DNA of 64,000 bases from Bacteroidia bacterium. Lineage in GTDB: Bacteria; Bacteroidota; Bacteroidia; Flavobacteriales_D; Cryomorphaceae. The notes beneath the pieces are model-generated. The model ran no database searches. It was not told the DNA's origin and worked only from the letters and a program-made list of their open reading frames with translations. The position numbers and the translations under genes are program-made. Shown here piece by piece: positions 1 to 8,905 of the stretch (within the stretch, counting starts at the first letter, position 1; every line of letters begins with the position of its first letter). Where the stretch lies: the NCBI GenBank assembly GCA_030427905.1, contig JAUICL010000001.1, positions 744,001 to 808,000 of the forward strand, given 5' to 3'.

Positions 1-44
1 GACGAAACGAACTAATTGCTGAACAATAGTTGAAAGAAAAAATT

Positions 45-1832
45 ATGTCTGCTACAGCTGAATCACACGAACACGCGCACGCACACCACCACGAGAAAGA
101 GAGTTTCGTGTCGAAATATATCTTTTCGCAAGATCACAAGATGATCAGTAAGCAATTCTTGGTGACTGCGGTATTCATGGGGATTATCGCCATGATGCTT
201 TCAATCTTCTTTAGATTGCAACTCGCTTGGCCGGGAGAGAGCTTCGAAATTTTGAACTTTTTCCTAGGTGATAAGTGGGCTCCAGACGGAGTTCTAGATC
301 GAAACATGTATCTCTCATTGGTTACCCTACACGGTACCATTATGGTATTCTTCGTGTTGACAGGGGGACTGTCTGGTACGTTTAGTAACCTTTTGATTCC
401 ATTGCAGATTGGAGCGCGTGATATGGCTTCAGGAATGCTGAACATGCTATCATACTGGTTCTTCTTTGTTTCGAGTGTCATTATGGTGGCATCTCTATTT
501 GTAGAAACTGGTGCTGCTGGTGGTGGATGGACTATTTACCCGCCTTTGAGCGCCTTGCCACAAGCTATGCCATCTTCGGGATTGGGTATGACTCTTTGGT
601 TGATTAGTATGGCAATCTTTATTGCTTCATCGCTTCTAGGATCGCTAAACTACATTGTTACCATTCTAAACCTTCGTACGAAAGGAATGAAAATGACACG
701 TCTTCCATTGACCATCTGGGCTTTCTTTATCACCGCAATTCTTGGTGTATTGTCGTTCCCAGTTTTGTTCGCAGCCGTGTTGTTGTTGATCATGGACCGA
801 TCGATGGGTACCAGCTTTTACCTGAGCGATATCTACATCGGAAGTGAAGCTCTAGATCCTGTTGGTGGTAGCCCAATTCTCTATGAGCACCTTTTCTGGT
901 TCCTCGGTCACCCTGAAGTATATATTGTACTTCTTCCAGCCCTTGGTATTACTTCTGAAATCATTGCTACGAATGCACGTAAGCCTATCTTTGGATACCG
1001 TGCGATGATTGGTTCTATTCTGGCAATCGGATTCCTTTCGTTCATTGTTTGGGGTCACCACATGTTCCTTTCGGGAATGAATCCATTCCTCGGGTCTGTG
1101 TTTGTATTTACAACCTTGTTGATCGCCATTCCATCAGCTGTAAAGGCGTTTAACTACATCACTACCATTTGGAAGGGTAATGTGATCTTTACACCGGGGA
1201 TGCTATTCTCAATTGGTCTCGTATCTACATTCGTAACGGGTGGATTGACTGGTATCATCCTTGCTGATTCAGCATTGGACATCACCATTCACGATACCTA
1301 CTTCGTAGTAGCTCACTTCCACATTGTAATGGGTCTGTCGGCTATATTCGGGATGTTTGCTGGTGTTTACCACTGGTTCCCTAAGATGTTTGGTCGAATG
1401 ATGAACACCAAGCTTGGGTACGCGCACTTCTGGCTTACAATTATCGGTGGATACGGAGTATTCTTCCCGATGCACTTTGTTGGGATGGCTGGAGCGCCAA
1501 GACGTTACTATCAATACACCGACTACGCTATGTTTGACGGAGTGGCAGATTTGAACGTACTGATCACTGGTTTTGCTATAATGGCTGCCGCAGCACAAGG
1601 TATTTTCTTGTTCAACTTCTTCTACTCGGCGTTCAAAGGACAGAGAGCAGTTCAGAACCCTTGGAAATCGAATACGCTTGAGTGGACTACACCTGTTGAG
1701 CATATCCACGGAAACTGGGAAGGAGCTCTTCCTGAAGTTCACAGATGGCCTTACGACTACTCTAAGGATGGATGGGATGAAGACTTCGTTCCACAAACAG
1801 TTCCACTGAGAAGCGACGAAGAAGAGCATTAA
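45..1832 (+). CDS. ctaD: Cytochrome c oxidase subunit I (A1-type heme-copper oxidase)
   Basis: This is the catalytic subunit of the terminal oxidase: it reduces O2 to water at the heme a3-CuB centre and pumps protons in the inner membrane. About 12 hydrophobic segments are visible. The ligands are present: the low-spin heme His in VTLHGTIM (about residue 96), GHPEVY (about 289-293, with the Tyr cross-linked to His and the Glu of the D-channel, so A1 type), WGHHM (338-339) and AHFHIV (424 and 426). The N-terminus carries a His-rich tract (HEHAHAHHH). I chose the ATG at 45; an in-frame TTG at 30 would add five residues. Subunit II and the alternative complex III genes expected upstream lie outside the window, and the remaining oxidase genes are 29 kb downstream. 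Confidence 0.97.
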   Translation: MSATAESHEHAHAHHHEKESFVSKYIFSQDHKMISKQFLVTAVFMGIIAMMLSIFFRLQLAWPGESFEILNFFLGDKWAPDGVLDRNMYLSLVTLHGTIMVFFVLTGGLSGTFSNLLIPLQIGARDMASGMLNMLSYWFFFVSSVIMVASLFVETGAAGGGWTIYPPLSALPQAMPSSGLGMTLWLISMAIFIASSLLGSLNYIVTILNLRTKGMKMTRLPLTIWAFFITAILGVLSFPVLFAAVLLLIMDRSMGTSFYLSDIYIGSEALDPVGGSPILYEHLFWFLGHPEVYIVLLPALGITSEIIATNARKPIFGYRAMIGSILAIGFLSFIVWGHHMFLSGMNPFLGSVFVFTTLLIAIPSAVKAFNYITTIWKGNVIFTPGMLFSIGLVSTFVTGGLTGIILADSALDITIHDTYFVVAHFHIVMGLSAIFGMFAGVYHWFPKMFGRMMNTKLGYAHFWLTIIGGYGVFFPMHFVGMAGAPRRYYQYTDYAMFDGVADLNVLITGFAIMAAAAQGIFLFNFFYSAFKGQRAVQNPWKSNTLEWTTPVEHIHGNWEGALPEVHRWPYDYSKDGWDEDFVPQTVPLRSDEEEH

Positions 1833-1852
1833 GCTTTTTTGAAAATAATTCT

Positions 1853-1886
1853 AAAGCCCTCCGAATCTTCGGGGGGCTTTTTTATG
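1853..1886 (+). terminator. Rho-independent terminator after ctaD
   Basis: The stem pairs AAAGCCCTCCGA with TCGGGGGGCTTT across a 4-5 nt loop and is followed by a T-run. It lies 20 nt past the ctaD stop and ends the oxidase operon before the ruvB promoter. Confidence 0.9.
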
Positions 1887-1896
1887 GATGTAAGTG

Positions 1897-1904
1897 TATC
1901 TTTG
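1897..1904 (+). promoter_or_regulatory. Bacteroidota -7 promoter element for ruvB
   Basis: TATCTTTG matches TAnnTTTG exactly. It ends only 5 nt before the ruvB ATG, so the transcript probably has almost no leader. No convincing -33 TTTG is seen; the upstream sequence is the terminator. Confidence 0.6.
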
Positions 1905-1909
1905 AGCAC

Positions 1910-2929
1910 ATGGATGAAGAATTTGATCTAAGAGAATCAGCAGCTTTTTCAGACACTGAATTTGAACGCGCTTTGCGTCCCAAGAAGTTTGCGGACTTTT
2001 CGGGGCAAGAGAAAGTGTTGGACAACCTTCAAGTGTTCGTAGCAGCTGCCAAAAACCGTCAGGAAGCCCTTGATCACGTCTTACTTCATGGCCCCCCTGG
2101 TTTGGGAAAAACCACACTGGCCAATATTATTAGTCAAGAATTGGGAGTGGGATTTCGCGTTACATCTGGGCCAGTGCTCGACAAGCCAGGTGACTTGGCC
2201 GGCTTATTGACCAATCTCGAAGAGAATGACGTTCTTTTCATTGATGAGATCCATCGACTCTCGCCGATTATCGAAGAGTATTTGTACTCGGCGATGGAAG
2301 ATTACAAAATAGACTTGGTCATCGACACAGGACCCAATGCAAGGACTGTGGAGATCAGTTTGAACCCATTTACGCTAATTGGTGCCACCACGCGCTCTGG
2401 ATTGCTCACATCGCCTCTGAGAGCACGATTTGGAATCAATTCAAGGCTCTCGTACTATACATCTGATGTACTTGCGCAAATTGTAATGCGCAGTGCCCAT
2501 ATTCTCAATGTCCCGATTGAAAAGAATGCCGCTTTGGAGATTTCGCGTAGATCGAGGGGAACACCGCGTATTGCAAACGCCTTGCTCAAGCGGGTAAGAG
2601 ATTTTGCCCAAATAAAGGGAAATGGTACAATAGATCTGGAAATTGCCAACCACAGCCTTGAAGCGCTCGATGTAGATACCCACGGCCTCGATGAGATGGA
2701 CAATAAAATCTTGGCTACTATCATCGATAAGTTCAAAGGTGGGCCAGTAGGACTCGGCACCATTGCAACGGCCGTTGGTGAAGACGCCGGAACCATTGAA
2801 GAAGTATATGAACCCTTTTTGATCCAAGAGGGCTTTTTGATGCGAACTCAGCGCGGTAGACAGGTCACCGAAGAGGCGTACCGACATCTAGGCAGGTCAC
2901 CACGAGCATCTCAAGACACATTGTTTTAA
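1910..2929 (+). CDS. ruvB: Holliday junction branch-migration ATPase RuvB
   Basis: RuvB is the hexameric AAA+ motor that, with RuvA, drives branch migration of Holliday junctions in recombination repair. The 339-residue length is normal. The Walker A motif GPPGLGKTT is at residues 61-69, Walker B DEIH at about 112-115, a sensor 1 region GATTRSGLL follows, and the C-terminal winged-helix domain ends with [17 protein letters not shown]. The N-terminus is 20 residues ahead of the conserved [10 protein letters not shown] stretch, in line with relatives. ruvA is separated from it by about 8 kb and sits beside sprA. The gene appears monocistronic, between a terminator upstream and convergent genes downstream. 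Confidence 0.98.
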   Translation: MDEEFDLRESAAFSDTEFERALRPKKFADFSGQEKVLDNLQVFVAAAKNRQEALDHVLLHGPPGLGKTTLANIISQELGVGFRVTSGPVLDKPGDLAGLLTNLEENDVLFIDEIHRLSPIIEEYLYSAMEDYKIDLVIDTGPNARTVEISLNPFTLIGATTRSGLLTSPLRARFGINSRLSYYTSDVLAQIVMRSAHILNVPIEKNAALEISRRSRGTPRIANALLKRVRDFAQIKGNGTIDLEIANHSLEALDVDTHGLDEMDNKILATIIDKFKGGPVGLGTIATAVGEDAGTIEEVYEPFLIQEGFLMRTQRGRQVTEEAYRHLGRSPRASQDTLF

Positions 2930-2936
2930 ACAAAAA

Positions 2937-2960
2937 AAAGCGCTTCTAAAAAGAAGCGCC
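2937..2960 (-). terminator. Terminator of the small minus-strand gene, overlapping its stop codon
   Basis: On the minus strand GCGCTTCT pairs with AGAAGCGC and is followed by eight T residues. The left arm of the stem encodes the last codons (Gly-Ala-Ser) of the ORF ending at 2946 and the TAG stop lies inside the hairpin. It may also block antisense reading from ruvB. Confidence 0.8.
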
Positions 2961-3137
2961 TATGTTTGATTCAAATACTTCGATGATTAAATCTCTATAA
3001 ACAGTGCCAAATGTAGCTAGGCACCAAAGCTTTAACTGTACGTGTTCATGAGGTTTAATCCATCTGAGTGATTTCTTGAGTTCCTTCTTAAACAGCTTCC
3101 TATCGAAGCTGACCTTTTGAAGGATCTGCTTGCTCAT
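2946..3137 (-). CDS. Small conserved Bacteroidota protein of unknown function
   Basis: This is a 63-residue basic, soluble protein starting MSKQILQKVSFDRKLFKKEL. I recognise the pattern (LQKVSFD..LF.KELKK...W..P.E...LK.WC...FG) from small uncharacterised proteins common in Flavobacteriia, but no function is known to me. Trp and Cys near residues 41-42 (LKLWCLATFG) are part of that pattern. An in-frame ATG at 3146 would add MLE. No signal peptide or membrane segment is present. It is transcribed alone, convergent to ruvB, with a strong terminator that overlaps its last codons. The alternative, a chance ORF, is unlikely given the composition and the terminator. Confidence 0.75.
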   Translation of the reverse strand: MSKQILQKVSFDRKLFKKELKKSLRWIKPHEHVQLKLWCLATFGTVYRDLIIEVFESNIGASF

Positions 3138-3210
3138 TTCCAACATAACTTGCGGTTTCTATAGTTTAGGTTTCGTTCCTTGAATATACTAGATAAACGC
3201 CTATGAAATT

Positions 3211-3248
3211 AAAATGTTATTAACCGTTTCGATCTATTAACATTTTTT
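3211..3248. terminator. Possible AT-rich hairpin terminator
   Basis: AAAATGTTA (3211-3219) and TAACATTTT (3238-3246) are perfect inverted repeats with an 18 nt loop, followed by a T-run on the plus strand. No plus-strand gene ends here, so its role is unclear; it sits between two minus-strand genes. Confidence 0.35.
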
Positions 3249-3280
3249 CTCGTCGAATCGAATAACCCCTAGCGAGCCGC

Positions 3281-3922
3281 CTATTTGATGGTGTAGATCA
3301 GGTAGGCACCGAGACTCGTATTATACTGCTTGCCTATCAACCAATTGACATCGCTATCGCCTTTGGTTCGGATGGGAAGAAGAGATTGATCCAACCGAAC
3401 TTCGGCCGAAAAAGATTTCGATAAGTGATATTTCGCACCCAAAATGCCCGAAAACTCTAATGAATTAAAAGCGGGGTCACTGTCGTATTTGCCGTAGAGA
3501 TCTTCTTCTTGGCTACTCACTAATACGCCAATAGCAGGACCAACCAAGGCACTAAATTTATCGGAAATGCGGTAGTTGAAGTACAAGGGTATTTGAATGT
3601 AGTTTAAGCTCATTTTGTACTTCTCACGATCGCCTGCTTCTGGATTCGGGTTTCTCTTACTCCCTTTCTGAACGAAGTTCATCTCAAATCCCAGGCGATG
3701 TTTTCCAGCGTCCATTTCCACTCCAATTCCGGCCATAAGTCCGAGTTTATCAAAGCCTCCAAGCCCATCGCCTTGAACCTGGGTTCCGGACAGACCGAGG
3801 TGTCCGAAAAAAGAAAAAGTTCCATCATCCTGTGCTTGCGCTACAGAACGGATGGAACTCATTGTCAATAATAGAAGGAGTATGCTACTCCAATAAGTGT
3901 GTTTCTTCAACTTGAACAACAT
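3281..3922 (-). CDS. Outer-membrane beta-barrel protein (PorT/OMP_b-brl_2-like)
   Basis: The 213-residue product has a signal peptide (MLFKLKKHTYWSSILLLLL ending near VAQAQ), then repeated amphipathic strands typical of small outer-membrane barrels: a start with FSFFGHLGLSGTQ, a middle of YIQIPLYFNYRISDKFSALVG and a closing strand of NTSLGAYLIYTIK. The pattern YIQIPL.....K....VGPAIGVL is typical of the PorT-like outer membrane protein family of Bacteroidota. The start at 3922 lies inside the preceding Omp28-like gene, overlapping by 38 nt, which suggests translational coupling; longer in-frame starts up to 3985 would bury the signal peptide. It is the last gene of the tlpA-DUF6029-omp28 run. 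Its substrate is unknown. Confidence 0.75.
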   Translation of the reverse strand: MLFKLKKHTYWSSILLLLLTMSSIRSVAQAQDDGTFSFFGHLGLSGTQVQGDGLGGFDKLGLMAGIGVEMDAGKHRLGFEMNFVQKGSKRNPNPEAGDREKYKMSLNYIQIPLYFNYRISDKFSALVGPAIGVLVSSQEEDLYGKYDSDPAFNSLEFSGILGAKYHLSKSFSAEVRLDQSLLPIRTKGDSDVNWLIGKQYNTSLGAYLIYTIK

Positions 3923-4802
3923 TAAGTGACTGCTCGTCGCTTGCATAAACGATGACCTCACAATTCTCACGAACCCAATCATCATTTATTTCAACCAAAA
4001 GTTCAAACGCGAGAGCCTGATTTGTTGCTAAAGATACATCTCCTGTGAATGCCGGAATACCAAAAGGGCCATATCCTGAGTATCGAAGTACGTGGTTGTG
4101 CACGTAGTCTAAGATTTCACCCCCTGGAGAGTCCGAATTCTTTTGGGCTTCTTGAATACCGTCTTCGGTAATGGCTACGTTGAGCAAATAGCTCTTTGTA
4201 GAACTGATCAAAGGTTTTGCAATCAAGTGTACAGAGGCTTCGGTAGAATCTTCGTTTAAGACCACATCCTGGATATCGATGTACACTTCCGGATTGTTTG
4301 TGGAAAGTAAGCTTTCTACTCTTCCTTCCCATTGAGAAAAAGGAATGGTGCTCGTAGACTCGGTTCCCTGCCTGTTGATAACACCTGTAGGAAGACCTGC
4401 GATTTGATAGTGATTCACATACTCTTCACCTTCTGGGGTCCTAAAGTCGAGGTAGTACGGCTCATCTGGATTGTCGGTGAGTGGAGCTGCAAAAAAAGAT
4501 GTGCAATGCACCCCCATAATAGTGAGCCTGTCCGGATAAAATTCCTTCAAGTTTTGAGCTGTCACTGTCGCGGGAAGGCAATTTGTGCATCTAAACCCCG
4601 TGAAATCTTCGAGCATTACCTTCGAATCGTAATTACTTACATTTCCTGAGAATTCAACGATACCTCTACCGATATCTCCACCGTTAAAATCTGGATCACA
4701 GAAGCGTTCATCCTGATATATGCAATCAGTTTCTTTGGGATCATTGCATCCCGCTATACCAACTGCCAATCCAATAATTACTAGTCCAAATATTCTTTTC
4801 AT
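3885..4802 (-). CDS. Omp28-related lipoprotein with thioredoxin-like CxxC
   Basis: The protein is a predicted lipoprotein: MKRIFGLVIIGLAVGIAGC places the lipidated Cys at residue 19. Residues about 60-110 resemble the Omp28/thioredoxin-like fold, with a CxxC pair (FRCTNC, Cys72 and Cys75) placed as in thioredoxins after a strand-loop (VMLEDFTG) and a later cis-Pro-like segment (AGLPTGVI). The remainder is a beta-rich domain. It follows the DUF6029-like gene by 11 nt and overlaps the barrel gene downstream. The cluster suggests a redox or disulfide role at the outer membrane; the exact reaction is not known. An in-frame start at 4808 would add MV. Confidence 0.8.
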   Translation of the reverse strand: MKRIFGLVIIGLAVGIAGCNDPKETDCIYQDERFCDPDFNGGDIGRGIVEFSGNVSNYDSKVMLEDFTGFRCTNCLPATVTAQNLKEFYPDRLTIMGVHCTSFFAAPLTDNPDEPYYLDFRTPEGEEYVNHYQIAGLPTGVINRQGTESTSTIPFSQWEGRVESLLSTNNPEVYIDIQDVVLNEDSTEASVHLIAKPLISSTKSYLLNVAITEDGIQEAQKNSDSPGGEILDYVHNHVLRYSGYGPFGIPAFTGDVSLATNQALAFELLVEINDDWVRENCEVIVYASDEQSLNVVQVEETHLLE

Positions 4803-4813
4803 TACCACTGAAA

Positions 4814-6550
4814 TTAAAAGCTACTTGTGATACTTACAGTAAGACCATTAGATGCAGGAACTACCCTACACACACCACCAACACAGAATACTCCGGCACG
4901 CTGTCTTCCATAGGTTACACTTATACGACTAGAGTTCTTAATATATCCTAAGCTAGCAGAGGGGAAGTGAAACTTGTCGCCATCTGCATTACCGTAGTTC
5001 CATTGGTCAATTACAGTAAAGAACCAATGCGGAGAAACGGTATACTCAATTACACCAGCCACCCAGTCTTGTAGGTGTTGGTCGGTAAACAAGGCCTGTG
5101 CTTCAAAGCGGACATTGTTCTTTTTGTTGAATTTAATATTTCCTTCAAAAACGAATAGATCGGCGTAAACCGTGCCCTTTGTCGGAATGTTTTGGTAATC
5201 GTAGGCACCAAGTATCACGTCGTTGTTGTACACAATGTGTTGGTAGAATAGCGATCCCTTAAATTTCTTATTGAACTTACGGGTTAGTCGAGCATTAAAG
5301 TCGGCGAAGTAGAGCTCATCGCCGGGTTTGAAGAGCGACATTTCCACACCATTTCGGCTCGTGTTCAAATCATTTACCTCAGTTATTTCTGGCGAATTGA
5401 TGTGAGTATAACTCACTTCGAGCTTCATTCCGTACTTTCCACCAAGAGCAGTATTTCGCTTAAAGTTATAGAACAAATCAGCGCGATAGGCCACTTCTCC
5501 ATTCGGTTGGGTAGCATACGGGTACAATTGTGAAAGCAGGTAGGTCTGCAGTACGCTCGTAGCTGGGAGGTAGTTAATCCAAGAATCAAAGGCTCCCGCT
5601 TCTCTCTGGCTTTGAAACGACATATTGGCGAGCGAAGAAGCTGTAAGAGAGAGTCCAAATCCTCTGACCGAATAGGTGGCGTTCAAATTGATTCCTTCGC
5701 CCGTTGCCCAGAGTCCAACGCTTGGGTCGAGGGAATCGGGAATGTTCACAATCTGCGAGTTCATCGAAGAAGGATTCTCACCGATCCAGGTGTACTCTCC
5801 TGAGAATTGGAATCCTCCAATGTTGTACTTAGCTCTGGCCGATCCAGCCCCAACATTTTCAGGGAAGGCATAGCGCGAACTGAAATTGTCCTGAAATTTA
5901 CTCACGAAGCTACCACCAATGCTCAACTGGCCGGGAATATTGACCACCGAGTCGAGAAGGCTCGTGACATCAAAGTCACCGTTGATTCCTCGAACAATTC
6001 CTTGCCCCAAGTCTTCAGACACGAATTGAGTCCCGTTGTTGAAGTTATATCGTTGTTTACCGTAAATAGCGGTCATTTCCGCCCATTTGAACGGGCGTGC
6101 TTTAACGCGAATTCCATCGAGCATATAATCTACTCCGAGCCCACGGTCTTCCCATGTTCTCATGATCTGGCCGTTACCAAATTGTTCGTAGAAGTTACCG
6201 ACAGTAATATCGAAAAGCTCATCGGAGTATTGCGCGAATCGGTAACCAATTCCTGTCCCACTCCAGCTCGCTCCAGCCGGATAACCTACAGGAGCAGGTA
6301 GGTAAGTTTCAAAACGCATTCCAGCGGTGAATTTCCCTTTTCTGTAAAGAATATTCCCAAAGCCACTCAAGGCCATGTTTTGGTCGGGAACCACTGCGCT
6401 GATGGCGGTGTCTTCAACGTAATACTGCCCGTCGAGTTGGAAGTTTCCGGTGATGATGGCCTTATTGTCATCATCTTGGGCAAAACCAGTGGTTGAAACG
6501 AAGGTGGTGCCAAGAAAGAGCACCAACAGTCTTAATACTTTAAAATTCAT
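4814..6550 (-). CDS. DUF6029-like outer-membrane beta-barrel protein
   Basis: This is a 578-residue protein with a cleavable signal peptide (MNFKVLRLLVLFLGTTFV, ending near GFAQ) followed by strand-rich sequence with regular aromatic-glycine alternation and a terminal strand ending in Phe (LTVSITSSF), as expected of an outer-membrane barrel. I assign it to the DUF6029 family by resemblance and by context: in Bacteroidota this family is commonly found between a TlpA-like thioredoxin and an Omp28-like lipoprotein, as here. The spacing to tlpA is 7 nt and to the lipoprotein gene 11 nt, so they form one operon. No enzymatic motif is visible; it may be a channel or docking barrel for the redox proteins. 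Confidence 0.7.
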   Translation of the reverse strand: MNFKVLRLLVLFLGTTFVSTTGFAQDDDNKAIITGNFQLDGQYYVEDTAISAVVPDQNMALSGFGNILYRKGKFTAGMRFETYLPAPVGYPAGASWSGTGIGYRFAQYSDELFDITVGNFYEQFGNGQIMRTWEDRGLGVDYMLDGIRVKARPFKWAEMTAIYGKQRYNFNNGTQFVSEDLGQGIVRGINGDFDVTSLLDSVVNIPGQLSIGGSFVSKFQDNFSSRYAFPENVGAGSARAKYNIGGFQFSGEYTWIGENPSSMNSQIVNIPDSLDPSVGLWATGEGINLNATYSVRGFGLSLTASSLANMSFQSQREAGAFDSWINYLPATSVLQTYLLSQLYPYATQPNGEVAYRADLFYNFKRNTALGGKYGMKLEVSYTHINSPEITEVNDLNTSRNGVEMSLFKPGDELYFADFNARLTRKFNKKFKGSLFYQHIVYNNDVILGAYDYQNIPTKGTVYADLFVFEGNIKFNKKNNVRFEAQALFTDQHLQDWVAGVIEYTVSPHWFFTVIDQWNYGNADGDKFHFPSASLGYIKNSSRISVTYGRQRAGVFCVGGVCRVVPASNGLTVSITSSF

Positions 6551-6557
6551 CTATGAT

Positions 6558-7049
6558 TTATTCGATCAATGAGAGTATTTGCTCATATAGCTCATCTTCA
6601 TCGCCTGGGCTATAATTGTTGTGTTGCCAAACGATTTTGCCGTTTCCATCCACCAAGAACGTGTGAGGTACGTTGTTTACACCCATCGCTCGCTTAAGAT
6701 CCTGGTTAGTATCCACATAAACCTCGTAGTCCCAAGAAGATCCGTTTACGTAAGGTAGTACTCTTGCTTGGCTACGTGCGTCATCGATTGAGATAGCAAT
6801 AAGCTTCACACCTGTTTCATCTTGCCAATCTGGATATACTTCAGCAATGGTGTTGAGCTCGCGCTTACACGGCGAACACCAAGTAGCCCAAAAGTTGATG
6901 ATCATTGGCTTTCCGTCATTCGAAAACTCAGAAGTGTTAACAGACTTTCCAGTCAAGTCTTTGACCACAACGCTGGGAACAGGGTCTTGGGCAAAGGATT
7001 GAGTGGTTGCGATTAAAAACAGGGCGAATAGAATTGAAATTGGTTTCAT
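6558..7049 (-). CDS. TlpA-like thiol-disulfide oxidoreductase
   Basis: The 163-residue protein has a signal peptide (MKPISILFALFLIATTQSFA) and a single thioredoxin/TlpA domain. The redox motif WCSPC has its cysteines at 58 and 61, preceded by INFWATW; the cis-proline is in NNVPHTFLVD. Proteins of this type reduce or isomerise disulfides in the periplasm, for example during cytochrome c or copper-site maturation. It is the first gene of a four-gene minus-strand run with the DUF6029-like barrel, the Omp28-like lipoprotein and a small barrel. A terminator lies just upstream, so it needs its own promoter within 7050-7120 or partial readthrough from the gene before it. Confidence 0.92.
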   Translation of the reverse strand: MKPISILFALFLIATTQSFAQDPVPSVVVKDLTGKSVNTSEFSNDGKPMIINFWATWCSPCKRELNTIAEVYPDWQDETGVKLIAISIDDARSQARVLPYVNGSSWDYEVYVDTNQDLKRAMGVNNVPHTFLVDGNGKIVWQHNNYSPGDEDELYEQILSLIE

Positions 7050-7067
7050 AGTAACAGGATTTAGAAA

Positions 7068-7103
7068 AAAATAACGTCCGAGGCTGAGCCCCGAACGTTA
7101 TTT
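7068..7103 (-). terminator. Terminator of the T9SS Omp28-like gene
   Basis: AATAACGT and ACGTTATT pair, with additional pairs toward the loop, and on the minus strand the hairpin is followed by a T-run. It separates the 7121-8905 gene from the tlpA operon. Confidence 0.8.
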
Positions 7104-7120
7104 GAAAATTGTAAGTCAAA

Positions 7121-8905
7121 TTAGTTCTTAAGAACCAATTTAGTAGTGATAGCTTCATCACCTACGTTAACTGTAATCAAGTAGATTCCGCTATTCAAGT
7201 GTCCAACGTTAAGCTCTTGGATAGTCTGACCAGCAGACATTGTACCAAAGTCTAGCGCTTCCACTCTTTTACCTACCATATCGTAGATATCGATAGAAAC
7301 TTTCTGAGCAGTCAACAAACCAAGTTGAACGTTAACCGATCCAGTTGCAGAAGGGTTAGGGAACAAGTTGAATGTGCTAACTAGTTTAGAGTCTTCGATG
7401 CTAAGAACATCATTTGTTTTCATGGCGTTCTCTTCAGTTTCAGAACCGAAAGGAAGCGGAGCATTACCAGTTTCACCGAGGTAATCAATAACTGGGTTTC
7501 CAAAACCATCAAGGACTTCATAACCCATTGCTAAACCTGCTGAAGGTCCATACTGCATTCCATCACCAAAAGAGTCATACAATACAAAAGTATGGCAGTC
7601 AAACTCGTCTTCTAACTGAACTACATGTGTTTTAGTTGTGTTGGCGTCAGGGCCACCACCACCCCATTGGTCTTCAGTACCAGCTTCGTAAGGACCACCG
7701 CTAGCAACTACTTGACCGGCTTCATTTCTGATTTGCCATGAAGTTTCGCTTGGGTAGAAGTCTGTATAGATATTTACAGTGATACCTAGAGTCGTTTCTG
7801 GAGCAACAGGAACTGGAATTTCCAATTCATCATTTTCGATGTTCTCATCAGAAGCACCATTTGGGTTTTCCAATGTAACAGTCATGATGTTCTCATCTTC
7901 TGAAGTAAACGTAATTTCACCTAGATCTACCATTTCAGTTTCGTAGAAATCTAGAGAACCAGTCCAAGCAATAGTACCTGTAGTACCATTGATGTCGTAG
8001 TTGATGTCAACTGAAGTCAAAGTCTCAGATCCATTGTTTCTAATTTCAACGGTTGGGCTTACTACACTTTCGCAGCTAATTCCTAGTGGGCTTGATGCAA
8101 TTGGTGCAGCATCTACATTGTATACAGCTTCAAAAACGCCATCATCAGCCATAGCGGCCTGTAGGATTTCTTTCGTGTCGTTATTTTGAACAAAAGCAAC
8201 AACAGCAACTTCGTTCATGTCGTAAACAGTTGAAAGATCCCAAGACTGAGTTGAAGTAGCAGATTCTCCTACTGTGTACTCACTTGCCATGGCCATTCCT
8301 GTTGGAGATGGGAGCATTTTTTTCATTACGTGGTAGAAAGAAGTCTCGCCATTAGTTCCAGGAGAAGAATCCCAGTTGATGTGCTTCTCGATAACTACAA
8401 CATGTAGAGCCAGGTTACCAGAAACATCTTGAGTACAAGTAGCCGTTGCTTCGATATTGATTCCGTCAGGGTTGTAATCGTAATCGATTTCAATGTCAAA
8501 AGACGCAGGTACAGCATAGGCATCATCAATTACAGTTTGTGAATACCCACCCGGAGCTCCGTTGTACCATGCTGGATCAAATCCATTCGTTGCGCCTGTA
8601 GGAGCTACTCCATCTATGATAGCTGTTGGAGCTCCTTCAATTGCTGGATAATAAGGAATACGAGCGTCAACATCTGCAGTGTTATCTTCATACATCGGGT
8701 CAAATCCTGGCCACCAAACCTGATACATAATTGATACTACCTTATCAGAGTTATCTTCCAATAGAGCGTGGAAGTCCGGGTTTTGTGCGGCACATGGACC
8801 ACAAGAAGCGTTCGTAGCTTCTTCTATAAGGACCATTCTTTGTGATTGTCCAAAGCTTAAGGATGCAAATCCTACAGCTGCCAAAAGAGTAAAAATTCTT
8901 TTCAT
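7121..8905 (-). CDS. T9SS-secreted protein with N-terminal Omp28/thioredoxin-like CxxC domain
   Basis: The 594-residue product has a signal peptide (MKRIFTLLAAVGFASLSFG), then a thioredoxin-like start with a CGPC motif (Cys35 and Cys38 in NASCGPCAAQNPDF), an Omp28-like segment with GAPTAIIDGV as the likely cis-Pro loop, beta-sandwich-like repeats, and a C-terminal T9SS type A sorting domain from about residue 512 (FNLFPNPSATGSVNV to the basic end TTKLVLKN). It should be exported through the SprA translocon and attached to or released from the cell surface. A surface protein with an active-type CxxC next to a TlpA-like protein suggests extracytoplasmic thiol chemistry, but the substrate is unknown. 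Confidence 0.88.
   Translation of the reverse strand: MKRIFTLLAAVGFASLSFGQSQRMVLIEEATNASCGPCAAQNPDFHALLEDNSDKVVSIMYQVWWPGFDPMYEDNTADVDARIPYYPAIEGAPTAIIDGVAPTGATNGFDPAWYNGAPGGYSQTVIDDAYAVPASFDIEIDYDYNPDGINIEATATCTQDVSGNLALHVVVIEKHINWDSSPGTNGETSFYHVMKKMLPSPTGMAMASEYTVGESATSTQSWDLSTVYDMNEVAVVAFVQNNDTKEILQAAMADDGVFEAVYNVDAAPIASSPLGISCESVVSPTVEIRNNGSETLTSVDINYDINGTTGTIAWTGSLDFYETEMVDLGEITFTSEDENIMTVTLENPNGASDENIENDELEIPVPVAPETTLGITVNIYTDFYPSETSWQIRNEAGQVVASGGPYEAGTEDQWGGGGPDANTTKTHVVQLEDEFDCHTFVLYDSFGDGMQYGPSAGLAMGYEVLDGFGNPVIDYLGETGNAPLPFGSETEENAMKTNDVLSIEDSKLVSTFNLFPNPSATGSVNVQLGLLTAQKVSIDIYDMVGKRVEALDFGTMSAGQTIQELNVGHLNSGIYLITVNVGDEAITTKLVLKN

Noticed and set aside
1269-1829. Long minus-strand ORF inside ctaD
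   Set aside because: Shadow frame of a well-supported gene; its sequence has no recognisable domain.
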